Below the pieces are notes generated by a model. That model worked only from the letters and a program-made list of their open reading frames with translations, did no database searches and had not been told where the DNA came from. From Methylobacterium sp. J-076 (lineage in GTDB: Bacteria > Pseudomonadota > Alphaproteobacteria > Rhizobiales > Beijerinckiaceae), in NCBI RefSeq assembly GCF_022829405.1, contig NZ_JAKSXW010000016.1:1-48354 (forward strand): DNA of 48,354 nt, written 5' to 3'. Made by a program: the position numbers and the translations under genes. Positions 39,909 to 48,213 of the stretch are shown piece by piece; position 1 is the stretch's first letter; each line of letters begins with the position of its first letter.

Positions 39909-40202
39909 ATGCCCCAGGACGTCAGCTTCAGTGTCAGCCTTCCGCCTGAGGTCGCCACCGCCTTACGCCAATCCGCGGCTGAGAGGGGCTGGACGCCCGA
40001 AAGCCTGATCGGCGACTGCGTGGCGCAACACTTGGAGGTCGCCACCCGTCACCGCGTGCTGGTCGAGCGGCTGGAACAGGTCGATGCTGCAATCCTGGCA
40101 ATGGCTCAGTCAGTCGGCGAGCTCGGCGCCGATGCGGACGCGTTCGAGCCGGGCAGCCTGTGCCGCTACCGGCCAGTCAAAGGAGAGGCGTCGGTGCCGT
40201 GA
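39909..40202 (+). CDS. Ribbon-helix-helix mobilization protein
   Basis: This 97-aa protein starts with a beta strand and two helices of an RHH motif ('VSFSVSLPPEVATALRQSAAERGWTPESLIGDCVAQHLE'), followed by a coiled coil. It is coupled to the relaxase gene: its TGA at 40200-40202 overlaps the relaxase GTG (GTGA). RHH partners of MobF relaxases (TrwA-type) bind oriT, bend DNA and repress their own promoter. ATG 39909 is where the RHH strand begins; an extended frame from 39771 runs through the putative oriT and lacks a start signal. The oriT-binding role is inferred from this relationship. Confidence 0.75.
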   Translation: MPQDVSFSVSLPPEVATALRQSAAERGWTPESLIGDCVAQHLEVATRHRVLVERLEQVDAAILAMAQSVGELGADADAFEPGSLCRYRPVKGEASVP

Positions 40203-43150
40203 CCGCCTCCCTGCAGCGACTGCGGCCGGGCTCGGACGCGGCAGCCTATTACCTGACCGAGAGCCAGGACGAGGCCCGGCCGGATCGGCGAGAGGCATAC
40301 TACCAAGCTGAAGGCGAGGGCACCTGGTGGTCGACGGGTGAGAGCGTGGTGCGGCACGGAGCGACCGTCACCGGCACGTCCTTCCGAAGCCTATGCGCCG
40401 GACTTGATCCGAGTACGGGCAAGCCGCTGGTGCGCGGGGCCGGTGCACAGCATCAGTCCGGGACCGACTGCACCCTGACGCCGGCCAAGGCGGTGAGCGT
40501 GCTTTGGGCAGCCGGCAGCCCTGAGCAGCGCGCCGAAATCGAGGCCGCCCATCGCGCTGCGGTCGAGCAGGCTTTGGCCTTTCTGGCACGCGAGGGTTTG
40601 GTCGAGGTGCGCACCGGGGCGGGCGGGGTCGAGCGGCACCGGCCGAGCGACCTGATCGTGGCCCGCTTTGAGCACTTCACCACTCGGGAGGGTGATCCCA
40701 ACCTGCACACCCACTGTGTAATCCTCAACGTTGCCGGCGCACCTCGAAGCTCCACTTCTAGTAGATACAAATCGCTGTCCCACCTTACGGTTGATCCGGC
40801 CCGACTGTTCGAGCAGCAGCGCGGCCTTGGGGCCGCCTACCGAGCTGCGCTCAGCCAGGAGCTGCAGGTCCGGTTCGGCTTCAACTATCGCCCGGCCGGC
40901 CAGGGTCAGTGGGAGGTCGCCGGTGTATCGGACGCACTGCTCGCAGCCTTCTCCAAGCGCTCGGCTCAGATCCTGGAGCGGGCCGGGCCAGGCGCAACAA
41001 GCGCCCAGCGCGAGGTGGCGGCGCTGGCTACGCGGCGCGACAAGGCCGAGCTGCCGAGCGGGCCCGAGCTGGAGGCGCGCTGGCAGGCCGAACTCGGGGC
41101 TATCAGCATTGATCCCTGGCAGGAGGCTCTGCGGGCGGCACAGGAGTCCGACTCGGGCCGGGCGCACGGGGCCGATTACGCCGAGCAGGAGGTGGCAGAA
41201 CCCTTCGACCCACCCGAGATCGCCGGCGATACGCCCGTAGCCCGTGCCGCCTCGGCCCTATTTCGGCACGAGAACGTACTAAGCCGTGCGGCCCTGCTGC
41301 AGGCAGCCCTGGAGGAAGCCTCACTGCGCGGGATCGGGATCGGGGCGGTCGAGGCTGAGCTTACAGAGCTGGAACGCGATGGCCAGCTCGTGCCCTTGAG
41401 CCCGGTCGCGCTCGAACGCAGTCAGAATGCTTTCTGGACCAGCCCGGGCCTTGCCGCCTGCGAGGCGGCCCTACTGCGCGCGGCCGAGCGGCCCGGAGAG
41501 CGGGTGTGGATCGCGCCTGAGTCAGTGACCGCTGCGCTGGCTGCCGCCCCCCATCTCAGCCCGGAGCAGGCCGATGCGGTGCGCCAGGTCGCCGGATCAG
41601 ATGGCGTCTCGATCCTCGAGGCCGGAGCAGGCACAGGCAAAACCACCACGGCGCAAGCCCTGGTTTTTGCCGCAACCCGCAGCAAACTGCGCGTGATCGG
41701 TCTGGCACCTTCCTGGGTGGCCGCAGATGAGCTTGCCCGCTCCGCCGGCATCCCGGCGCAGGCAATCGCCCGCTGGCGCTATGTCTGGGCTCGGGAGCAG
41801 TCTGAGGCCAGGGCAGGCGCTGCAAAAACCAAGAGCGGCTCGCTCGACCAGGATACCCTGGTTCTGGTCGACGAGGCCGGGATGGTCTCGACGCGCGACC
41901 TGGAGGCGGTCCTTAGCGCGACCCGGCAGGCAGGTGCCAAGGTGGTACTGATCGGCGATCGACGCCAGCTCGCGTCGGTCGGTGGTGCATCTGCCCTGCG
42001 AGCGGTCTCCGAGGTGGTCGGCCGTGCGGGCGTACTCGGCGGGGTTCGGCGCCAGACGGTGGACTGGCAACGCGTCGCCTCGATGCTCATGGCGGGCGGC
42101 GATGCCGAGGCAGGTCTGCGTGCCTACGCCGCCAACGACCGGGTCGAGTTGATCTCCGGGACTGAGGCCGCCCAGGCACGGACAATCACGCTTTGGTCCG
42201 AGGCACGAGCACGCCACGGTGCGGACGCACTGATGCTGACACGTCGGAACGCCGATGCAGCAGCGCTAAACCTGAAAGCCCGTGCCGTATTGCGGACAGA
42301 GGGGAAACTGGGCCCCGATCTCGTCAATCTGCCGGCTCGGGATCGTGCGGACAGGCCCGCCGTTCTCGCCCTGGCGGTCGGGGACTCTTTACGCTTCGGT
42401 GAGAGCCTGCCGCACCTCTCGATCCGCAACGGCAATCGTGCCCGGGTCGAGAGCATCACCACTGATCCAGACGGGCAGCCCCGGCTGCACCTCGTGCTGG
42501 AGGACGGACGGGTGCTCGCCGCGCCCTGGCAGCAATTGGCACGAGAGCCGCGGTTCGGTGGCAAGCCGCCCCAGCCTAAGATCATGCATTCCTATGCCGG
42601 AACTGTGCACGCTGCACAGGGGCGAACGAGCGCCTCAGCGGTGATGCTTATGGCGGCATCGACTGACGCACGCGAGGTTTATGTCGGCCTGACCCGGCAT
42701 CGGTCGGATGCCCGGGTGGTAGTGGAGCGCGACCGCCTAGACGCCCTGTGCCGGCAGCGCCAAGCTGATCCACGCCTGCCAGCGAGCGCGACCGCCGTGC
42801 TAGAGCGGCTGTTTACGGAGGCGAGGGTCTTCAGGGAGAAGGCCAACGTCGCAGATTATGCTGCTGACCGGATCGCGTTCGTGCGCGACGGGACCTTAGG
42901 CTCGCCCGAACAAGTCCAGGGCGGCCTTGATGTCGCCCGCGCGGTCCGAGCGGCCCACGCTTTGCGCGTGACCCTCGTCAGGCTCGGGCCAGACCGACTT
43001 ATGGTACCGGCTTGGCGACTCTTCGATGCCGAGAGGCGCCGGCAGCTCATCCATTCCTCGGCCGCTCACACACGGCACCTCGTTGCAAAGGTTGCCGGCC
43101 TACTGGGCCGCTCCGGGCCGGATCGCGAACACAGCGGGATCGAACGCTGA
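40199..43150 (+). CDS. traA: MobF-family relaxase/helicase (TraA-like)
   Basis: The 983-aa product combines a relaxase domain and a helicase. Tandem tyrosines Tyr17-Tyr18 are in 'AAAYYLTE', the metal-binding histidines in 'FEHFTTREGDPNLHTHC' near 157-172, the helicase Walker A 'GAGTGKTTTA' near 476, Walker B 'LVLVDEAGMVS' near 555 and motif VI-like 'SYAGTVHAAQGRTS' near 798. It nicks oriT, stays linked to the 5' end and unwinds the strand during transfer. GTG 40199 is preferred since AAAGGAGAG precedes it and the relaxase domain starts there. The resolvase-type site at 43188 follows the stop by 37 bp. Confidence 0.92.
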   Translation: MTASLQRLRPGSDAAAYYLTESQDEARPDRREAYYQAEGEGTWWSTGESVVRHGATVTGTSFRSLCAGLDPSTGKPLVRGAGAQHQSGTDCTLTPAKAVSVLWAAGSPEQRAEIEAAHRAAVEQALAFLAREGLVEVRTGAGGVERHRPSDLIVARFEHFTTREGDPNLHTHCVILNVAGAPRSSTSSRYKSLSHLTVDPARLFEQQRGLGAAYRAALSQELQVRFGFNYRPAGQGQWEVAGVSDALLAAFSKRSAQILERAGPGATSAQREVAALATRRDKAELPSGPELEARWQAELGAISIDPWQEALRAAQESDSGRAHGADYAEQEVAEPFDPPEIAGDTPVARAASALFRHENVLSRAALLQAALEEASLRGIGIGAVEAELTELERDGQLVPLSPVALERSQNAFWTSPGLAACEAALLRAAERPGERVWIAPESVTAALAAAPHLSPEQADAVRQVAGSDGVSILEAGAGTGKTTTAQALVFAATRSKLRVIGLAPSWVAADELARSAGIPAQAIARWRYVWAREQSEARAGAAKTKSGSLDQDTLVLVDEAGMVSTRDLEAVLSATRQAGAKVVLIGDRRQLASVGGASALRAVSEVVGRAGVLGGVRRQTVDWQRVASMLMAGGDAEAGLRAYAANDRVELISGTEAAQARTITLWSEARARHGADALMLTRRNADAAALNLKARAVLRTEGKLGPDLVNLPARDRADRPAVLALAVGDSLRFGESLPHLSIRNGNRARVESITTDPDGQPRLHLVLEDGRVLAAPWQQLAREPRFGGKPPQPKIMHSYAGTVHAAQGRTSASAVMLMAASTDAREVYVGLTRHRSDARVVVERDRLDALCRQRQADPRLPASATAVLERLFTEARVFREKANVADYAADRIAFVRDGTLGSPEQVQGGLDVARAVRAAHALRVTLVRLGPDRLMVPAWRLFDAERRRQLIHSSAAHTRHLVAKVAGLLGRSGPDREHSGIER

Positions 43151-43187
43151 GAAGCATGGGCGAGCCGCTTCGTTGCGGTCACAGGCT

Positions 43188-43215
43188 TGTAAAACAAACG
43201 GTCGTTTTCTGGACA
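43188..43215 (+). repeat. 28-bp resolvase crossover-like site (third copy)
   Basis: TGTAAAACAAACG - GT - CGTTTTCTGGACA has the same half-site design and the same right half as the 21885 copy, in the same orientation. It lies between the relaxase gene and decayed TetR/MFS remnants. The rest of 43151-43881 contains those remnants and the CBASS promoter. Confidence 0.65.
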
Positions 43216-43240
43216 TCGCCTCAACGAGGACCTGCGGGTC

Positions 43241-43537
43241 TCAAACGACCAGAGTTAGAAGCTCCGCGCGATCAGCAGGCCCTGCGAACCCCAGCAGCAC
43301 CGTCGCGGCTGCGGCACTCGCCTGCCGGTCGAGCTGTTGATCCGTAAGTTCGCCGGCCGTCCAGAACGACAGCACCCCACGAAAGGCGATCGCGAGCTGA
43401 TCGGGCAGCACAGCAAGAGCCAGAGCGCGCGTTTCCGGATACAGGCCGATGCCGGCGGCAAGGGCCTCCGCCCAAAGGGCTCTTGAGTGTCCCGCCACGC
43501 TGCCTGGTTCATCAGTAGGTGCACCGATCGCGCCCAT
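43241..43537 (-). pseudogene. C-terminal remnant of a TetR-family regulator
   Basis: The minus-strand frame encodes a peptide resembling the ligand-binding end of TetR-type repressors of multidrug transporters ('LYPETRALALAVLPDQLAIAFRGVLSFWTAGELTDQQLDRQ'). The N-terminal helix-turn-helix is absent: its 5' side runs into the divergent MFS remnant. It is a truncated gene without function of its own. Confidence 0.5.
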
Positions 43538-43727
43538 GACCGCCCGGTTGCGCTACCCGCTGGTGGTCGGTCGCCTGGCCCGGCCGGGGCTGATTGCGCA
43601 GGCGCTCGCCCCGCCGGCCGGCGCGTTCGTGCTGACCCATGCCAGCCCCGATGCCCTGTGGTGGCTGTTGCTCGCCCTTAGCCTCGCCAATCTGGGGCTG
43701 GTAGGGGCGCTGTGGCGGGTGCGGTAA
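43536..43727 (+). pseudogene. C-terminal remnant of an MFS transporter
   Basis: The frame encodes two hydrophobic segments typical of the last helices of MFS exporters ('GRLARPGLIAQALAPPAGAFVL' pattern, then 'ALWWLLLALSLANLGLVGALW'). At 63 residues it lacks the first ten helices. It diverges from the TetR remnant; regulator and transporter were probably once a resistance pair whose centre was deleted. Confidence 0.5.
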
Positions 43728-43881
43728 TCGCCCTCTCGATCTTTCGATGCTGAGCGCACGCGCTTAGGTTGCATTTCATGGAACAAAACATGCACGCGCG
43801 ATTTGACGGTGTTAGATAATAAGCCAGGCCATTGCCCCCGCTGGGACGATAACCAATGGCAAACTGGGGGACCGATCTACG

Positions 43882-44967
43882 ATGATGAAGTTCATCAGCC
43901 GCCTTTTTGGAAAAGGCGATGACACCGACAACCTTCCTGGTGGTCCTTACCGGGTTGTTGGTGGCGCACTCATCTTAGGTGGTATTGCTGTTGTCTCCCC
44001 CGGCTTCCGAGATGCCTTGCTTGCCTATCTGAACAACACTTGGAAGCTAGGGCTTTCTCTAGATGCTCCATGGTGGATTGGTCTTCTGCTCATTGGTCCC
44101 GGCATCATCCTGTTCGTCTTAGGCTTCATCAGGGATCGCGATGGAACCAGCAAGGGTCAGTTTGTGGCGATCCGCCACCAGTCATTTCAGCCCCTGGCCG
44201 CAAATCTGCCCTCTGACACGCTCCCGGCGCGGATGCGGCGGAGGAAAGTCCAGTTTTACGACTGCGATCAATCCTCCTTCATGAACAGCCAACCGGTTGA
44301 TCCGACCGGCGCCGTCCGCCTGCAGGAGAAACTTGCGCAACACATTGCCGGCGTCCGCCGCAGCGATCCGGATGCGGCTCTTGGCTACTACGGGATCGTG
44401 CACATACCGTTCCAGTTCCTGGCCGGCTGCAGCATTTCGACGTTCCCGGAAGTCGCCCTGTTCGAGCTGAACAGAAACGACAACAGATGGCATGAGCTTA
44501 AAGCCGGTGATGGAGCAACCCTCGAGCCAAAGCTTACTCGGGTTTCTGATCCAGCGAACCCCAGTGCCGCCGTTATGCGGATTGAAATCAGCTACCCTGT
44601 AGCTCCCGCCGAAGTCGCGAAAATCATCCCTGGTCCTTATCGGGAATATACCCTTCGCATCGAAACACCGGCTATCGATAAGGTCACGCACTACGGTCAA
44701 GTTCACGCTATATGCAAGCTGTTCCGCCAAGCGCTTGATGAGATCCACAATGAACTAGATAGCAGTCTTCCGGTCCATGTCTTCTACTCAGGCCCGGTAA
44801 GTTTAGGCTTTAGCCTCGGACGGCAAATCAGCCGAACCATCCACAATCGTGTTTTCGTCTACAATTATACCTCGCAGAACAACCCAGCATACGCATGGGG
44901 CGTCGATGTTACGCGCGACACGCCTCCGACTGAAATGGTCGTCAGACCAACACTTGTTGTCCCCTGA
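43882..44967 (+). CDS. CBASS effector with two membrane helices and SAVED domain
   Basis: The 361-aa product has two N-terminal membrane helices (about residues 25-46 and 64-86) and a C-terminal SAVED domain, recognisable by 'HVFYSGPVSLGFSLGRQISRTIHNRVFVYNYT' near 305-335, the fold that binds cyclic oligonucleotides. This is the layout of TM-SAVED effectors (Cap14-like) of CBASS. On binding the messenger made by the CD-NTase downstream, it should oligomerise and disrupt the inner membrane, killing the infected cell. The stop is 8 bp before the CD-NTase start. The gene is AT-richer than the mobilization region. ATG 43882 or 43885 is the start; no strong ribosome binding site. Confidence 0.8.
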   Translation: MMKFISRLFGKGDDTDNLPGGPYRVVGGALILGGIAVVSPGFRDALLAYLNNTWKLGLSLDAPWWIGLLLIGPGIILFVLGFIRDRDGTSKGQFVAIRHQSFQPLAANLPSDTLPARMRRRKVQFYDCDQSSFMNSQPVDPTGAVRLQEKLAQHIAGVRRSDPDAALGYYGIVHIPFQFLAGCSISTFPEVALFELNRNDNRWHELKAGDGATLEPKLTRVSDPANPSAAVMRIEISYPVAPAEVAKIIPGPYREYTLRIETPAIDKVTHYGQVHAICKLFRQALDEIHNELDSSLPVHVFYSGPVSLGFSLGRQISRTIHNRVFVYNYTSQNNPAYAWGVDVTRDTPPTEMVVRPTLVVP

Positions 44968-44975
44968 GGTGCGCA

Positions 44976-46358
44976 ATGTGGATGTTTGATCTCACAGCTG
45001 ATTTTCAGGTTTTCTACGATACGCATGTTCGTCTGGGCACAACCCGCCGGAACGATCTTGCCGCAAAACGTGACCTCAATCTGACGCGCCTGAACGCTGG
45101 ACTGGACGATCTGGCTGCGGAGACCGGGCTACCGCGACCCTATCCAACGACCTGGTACAACCAGGGCAGCTACGCGATGCACACCCTCAACCAGGACCCA
45201 TCAGACACCAACGATTTTGATATTGATGTTGGACTGATCTTCAACAAAGACGATCTGCCGTCTGATCCGCTGAAAGCACGCCAGCGCATCGCGGACGCAC
45301 TTGCCAAACGCTGCACAAACTTCACCCAGGAACCGACGGCAAAGAAGAACGCGGTGCGGGTCGCGTATGCCGATGGGTACCACATCGATTTTGCGATCTA
45401 TCGCACCTACACGGACGCCACAGGCACCTTGCACACGGAGCATGCGAGTACATCCTGGAAGCCGCGCGATCCAATGGCGATCAATACTTGGTTCAACAAG
45501 TGCGTAACTGAAAAAAGTCCCAAAGCTATGCCGGCTCTTGGGTACTACCCCAAGGTCAAAGACGGGCAGTTCCGGCGCATCGTCCGCTTTCTCAAATGGT
45601 TCTCCCGTTCACGCGTCTCATGGAGCTTGCCCGGCGGGCTTATCGTGTCCACCCTTGTGGCAGAGGTCTACGTTCCGAACGATGCCCGCGATGATCGGGC
45701 GCTTTACGATACGATCATCGCGCTCAAGAACCGCCTTAACATTCATACCAAAGTCTACAACCCGGTTTCCGGCAATGAATTTACGGAAAACACTGAGATA
45801 CTGAGCCAAGTTAAGCGCCTGAAAACGCAGATCAACATGGCGGCCACGAAACTCAGTCCGCTGTTCGATCAGGAAAACTGCACGCGCGACAAGGCCCGCT
45901 CCGCCTGGGATTGGGTTTTCAACCATTCGTTCTGGGCAGACAAGGAGAAGGTGACGAAGGCCGCGCTGGATGAGGGGATGACGGCGTCTGCCCTCATGCC
46001 CTACTTCGTTAAGATCAAGTGCGAGCTGGCCAGTAAACAAGGTGGTCAACCCTATCGCACGTATGCGAGCGGCGGTGGGATTTTACAGAAGAACGTGCAT
46101 CTTAGATTTTCGGTGGACGGCACCAATGTCCCGCACCCGTTCCTAGTCACCTGGGAAATTCGTAACAGCGGTGACGAAGCTTCAGACGACAATGCGCTGA
46201 AACACTCAAGCCCGCCGAGCAATGACTACACGCATTGGACGAGCACGGCCTACAAGGGTAACCATCAGATGATATGCACAATCACCAAGGGGGGAGCTGT
46301 CGTCGCGCAGACGGCACATCTGGTACGAATTGCGCCTGGAAAGTGGTGGCGTCGTTAG
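44976..46358 (+). CDS. cdnE: CBASS cyclic-oligonucleotide synthase (CD-NTase)
   Basis: This 460-aa protein is a SMODS-type nucleotidyltransferase. The Gly-Ser of the fold is at residues 64-65 in 'YNQGSYAMHTL', the metal-binding Asp-x-Asp is D82/D84 in 'NDFDIDVGL', and the third acidic residue is about D138 in 'YHIDFAIYR'. A C-terminal AGS-C-like sensor domain ('YASGGGILQKNVHLRFSVDG...NPHPFLVTWEIRNSG'-type) follows after residue 355. It makes a cyclic di- or trinucleotide on phage infection to activate the SAVED effector. Its subclade and product cannot be told by eye; the cdnE symbol is generic. No Cap2/Cap3 or HORMA genes follow, so this is the minimal type I layout. Confidence 0.82.
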   Translation: MWMFDLTADFQVFYDTHVRLGTTRRNDLAAKRDLNLTRLNAGLDDLAAETGLPRPYPTTWYNQGSYAMHTLNQDPSDTNDFDIDVGLIFNKDDLPSDPLKARQRIADALAKRCTNFTQEPTAKKNAVRVAYADGYHIDFAIYRTYTDATGTLHTEHASTSWKPRDPMAINTWFNKCVTEKSPKAMPALGYYPKVKDGQFRRIVRFLKWFSRSRVSWSLPGGLIVSTLVAEVYVPNDARDDRALYDTIIALKNRLNIHTKVYNPVSGNEFTENTEILSQVKRLKTQINMAATKLSPLFDQENCTRDKARSAWDWVFNHSFWADKEKVTKAALDEGMTASALMPYFVKIKCELASKQGGQPYRTYASGGGILQKNVHLRFSVDGTNVPHPFLVTWEIRNSGDEASDDNALKHSSPPSNDYTHWTSTAYKGNHQMICTITKGGAVVAQTAHLVRIAPGKWWRR

Positions 46359-47088
46359 ACCGCCAAGAGCTCACCACATCGCGTTGTGTACCCCTGGGAC
46401 GGGTACTCCGCCCGGAGCTTCCATGGGCGATCCTGCCCGCTGCAGGCGAACCGCACGCGGTCGCGCCCGTAGCGGGCATTGAGCTGGTCCACACAGTCCA
46501 TCAGGCGTACCCGTTCGGGCTGATCCGGCCGCAGGAACAGCGAACCCTGCACGCTGTCGGCCTGGTGCAGATCGAGGAACAGCACCCCGCACTTCTTATA
46601 GCGGAACCCGGGTCGGTAGATGCCTTTCAGGCCCACAGCGCGGCGCGGATCAGCCGGCCGGTGTCGCTGGTGCCGATCGTCAGCCGGACGGGCCGGGTCG
46701 CGTAGTACTGGGCGTCCTCGGGCTTGTGCCGATTGGTCGTGACCATCACGACCACGGAAGCGGTCGCCAAGTCCTGCCGGCGCATTTTCTGCGCGGCGTA
46801 GGAGGTGTAGGCGGTCAGCGTCTCGGCCAGCTCGGAAAATCCTTCCACAGCCTTCCCGAAACTTCGGCTGCAGCAGATGGTTTTGCTCTCCGGACTGTCC
46901 TGTTCGAGGTCCACACAGGGTGTCCCCTGCAGCTCCAGGACGGTTCGCTGAAGGACCACGTTGAACCGCTGGCGGATCATGGTGGGGTCCACATCGCGCA
47001 GCTGGAGAGGGGTGGTGATCCCGATCTCCGCCAGACGCTGCATGAGGCGATGGCGATGATCGTCAAGGGTTGGGGGCCGCTCTGGCAA
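46355..47088 (-). pseudogene. Decayed umuC (Y-family DNA polymerase) gene
   Basis: Two minus-strand frames join at about 46627-46636. The upstream one has the little-finger region of a UmuC-type polymerase ('HRHRLMQRLAEIGITTPLQL' and 'SRSFGKAVEGFSELAETLTAYTSYAAQKMRRQ'). The downstream one is its C-terminal end ('GLKGIYRPGFRYKKCGVLFLDL', 'RPWKLRAEYPSQGYTTR'). A one-base shift at 'GGGCCTGAAAGG' splits them. The N-terminal catalytic half is missing, so the gene is dead. Its end overlaps the CD-NTase stop by a few bases. Confidence 0.8.
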
Positions 47089-47145
47089 CAGGGCGGCCTT
47101 CGCTCATGGTGGGACCTGCGCCGCCCCCTCCCCCGTTATGCCGGC

Positions 47146-47588
47146 ATGGACGATCCCTTCGACCTGGCCCGGTTCGTCGAGGCGCAGCGAGAAGCTATGA
47201 CCAGGCGCTGCAGGAGCTGACGGCGGGGCTCAAGCGCAGCCACTGGATGTGGTTCATCTTTCCGTAGATCGCCGGCCTTGGGTTCAGTGCCATAGCGCAG
47301 CGCTACGCGATCAGTTCCCTCGACGAGGCGCGGGCCTATCTGCAGCACCCGGTACTGGGCGAACGCCTGCGGACCTGCACGGCGGCGGTGAACGCGGTTG
47401 CCGGCCGCTTGGCGCATGCGATCTTCGGCTCGCCCGATGACGTGAAATTCCGGTCCAGCATGACCCTCTTCGGGCGAGCGGATCCGGCCGAAACGGCGTT
47501 CCGGATGGCGCTGACGCGGTACTTTGACGGGCAGGAGGATCCACGGACCCTCGAAAAGCTGGCAGCTCTGGGCGGAAGCAAGCCCTGA
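47146..47588 (+). pseudogene. Decayed DUF1810 gene
   Basis: Starting at ATG 47146, 'MDDPFDLARFVEAQ' and then 'YDQALQELTAGLKRSHWMWFIFP' match the DUF1810 family, but a missing base near 47200 shifts the frame and a TAG at 47265-47267 replaces the expected Gln codon. The remaining 'YLQHPVLGERLRTCTAAVNAV...DDVKFRSSMTLFG' is intact and family-typical to the stop at 47586. Two lesions show it is no longer functional. Confidence 0.8.
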
Positions 47589-47659
47589 AAAGCGCAAAGC
47601 CGCTTTTGCAGAAATACGATTTTCCGGGGTAGTTACCTGCTGAAGCCGCTGCCTGCCGG

Positions 47660-47737
47660 TCATCGTGGGTGCGGGAAAGCTCGCCCCAGATTCACGCTGG
47701 CCCGGCCGCGGGCATGGTCCACCTCGAAGCGCGGCAT
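47660..47737 (-). CDS. Possible 25-residue peptide
   Basis: A short minus-strand frame (MPRFEVDHARGRASVNLGRAF...) follows GGAGAAGG, a good ribosome binding site. Nothing else supports it. It may be the remnant of a small gene at the edge of the origin region. Confidence 0.2.
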   Translation of the reverse strand: MPRFEVDHARGRASVNLGRAFPHPR

Positions 47738-47758
47738 TTCCTTCTCCTGTGGGATATG

Positions 47759-48027
47759 CGGTCGCCCTGCGACCGCACCATCATTCCACCACGCTCTGCG
47801 TGGTGACAAAGCCTCTCAGGAGGGCTGTGAGCGGTTTTAAGGGGCTCAGCCGTAACGCTGTCGGTTCTGCCGCCCAGAACGCTTCCTGAGGCCCCACAGG
47901 CCGGTTCTGCCACTCACATACTCGGAGAGCCCATCTTTGGTCGCCGTCAGGCGACCACCATCTGGAATCGAGCCGCCGGAGGCGGCTTCCGTATCGGGTG
48001 GGGGAGCGGGTTTCCGCGAAGCGGAAA
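47759..48027. repeat. Cluster of five perfect mini-hairpins next to the origin
   Basis: Five perfect stems of 7-8 bp with 3-4 base loops lie in 269 bp: CGGTCGC/GCGACCG (47759-47775), CACCACGC/GCGTGGTG (47787-47805), GGTCGCC/GGCGACC (47939-47956), AGCCGCC/GGCGGCT (47971-47987) and TTTCCGC/GCGGAAA (48011-48027). Sequences differ, but stem length and loop size are nearly constant. The intervening DNA shows no gene. They may form a structured RNA or protein-DNA platform near the origin. Confidence 0.55.
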
Positions 48028-48117
48028 GGGGCGGGGTTTCCTTGTCGAAATCGCTGACTGGAGATTCTGACAAAAATGATTCGGGCAAGTTGGCTGCGCC
48101 AGAAAGGTTAAGAGCGC

Positions 48118-48213
48118 AAGCGGATAGTTTTCCACCCGCGCAGTGTTTTAGATAGTTTTCTAGGTTTTAATAAGTTTTAGCGTTTTTGCGCTCGCGCTGC
48201 TGACAAAAATCCC
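48118..48213. other. AT-rich origin region (probable DNA-unwinding element)
   Basis: AT-rich DNA with GATAGTTTTCCA and GATAGTTTTCTA repeats, then TTTTAATAAGTTTTAGCG, stands out against GC-rich flanks. TGACAAAAA copies at 48068 and 48201 continue those found at 136, 206 and 219 on the other side of the junction. With the iterons at 33-202 this forms a complete iteron-type origin across the circle join. Confidence 0.65.
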
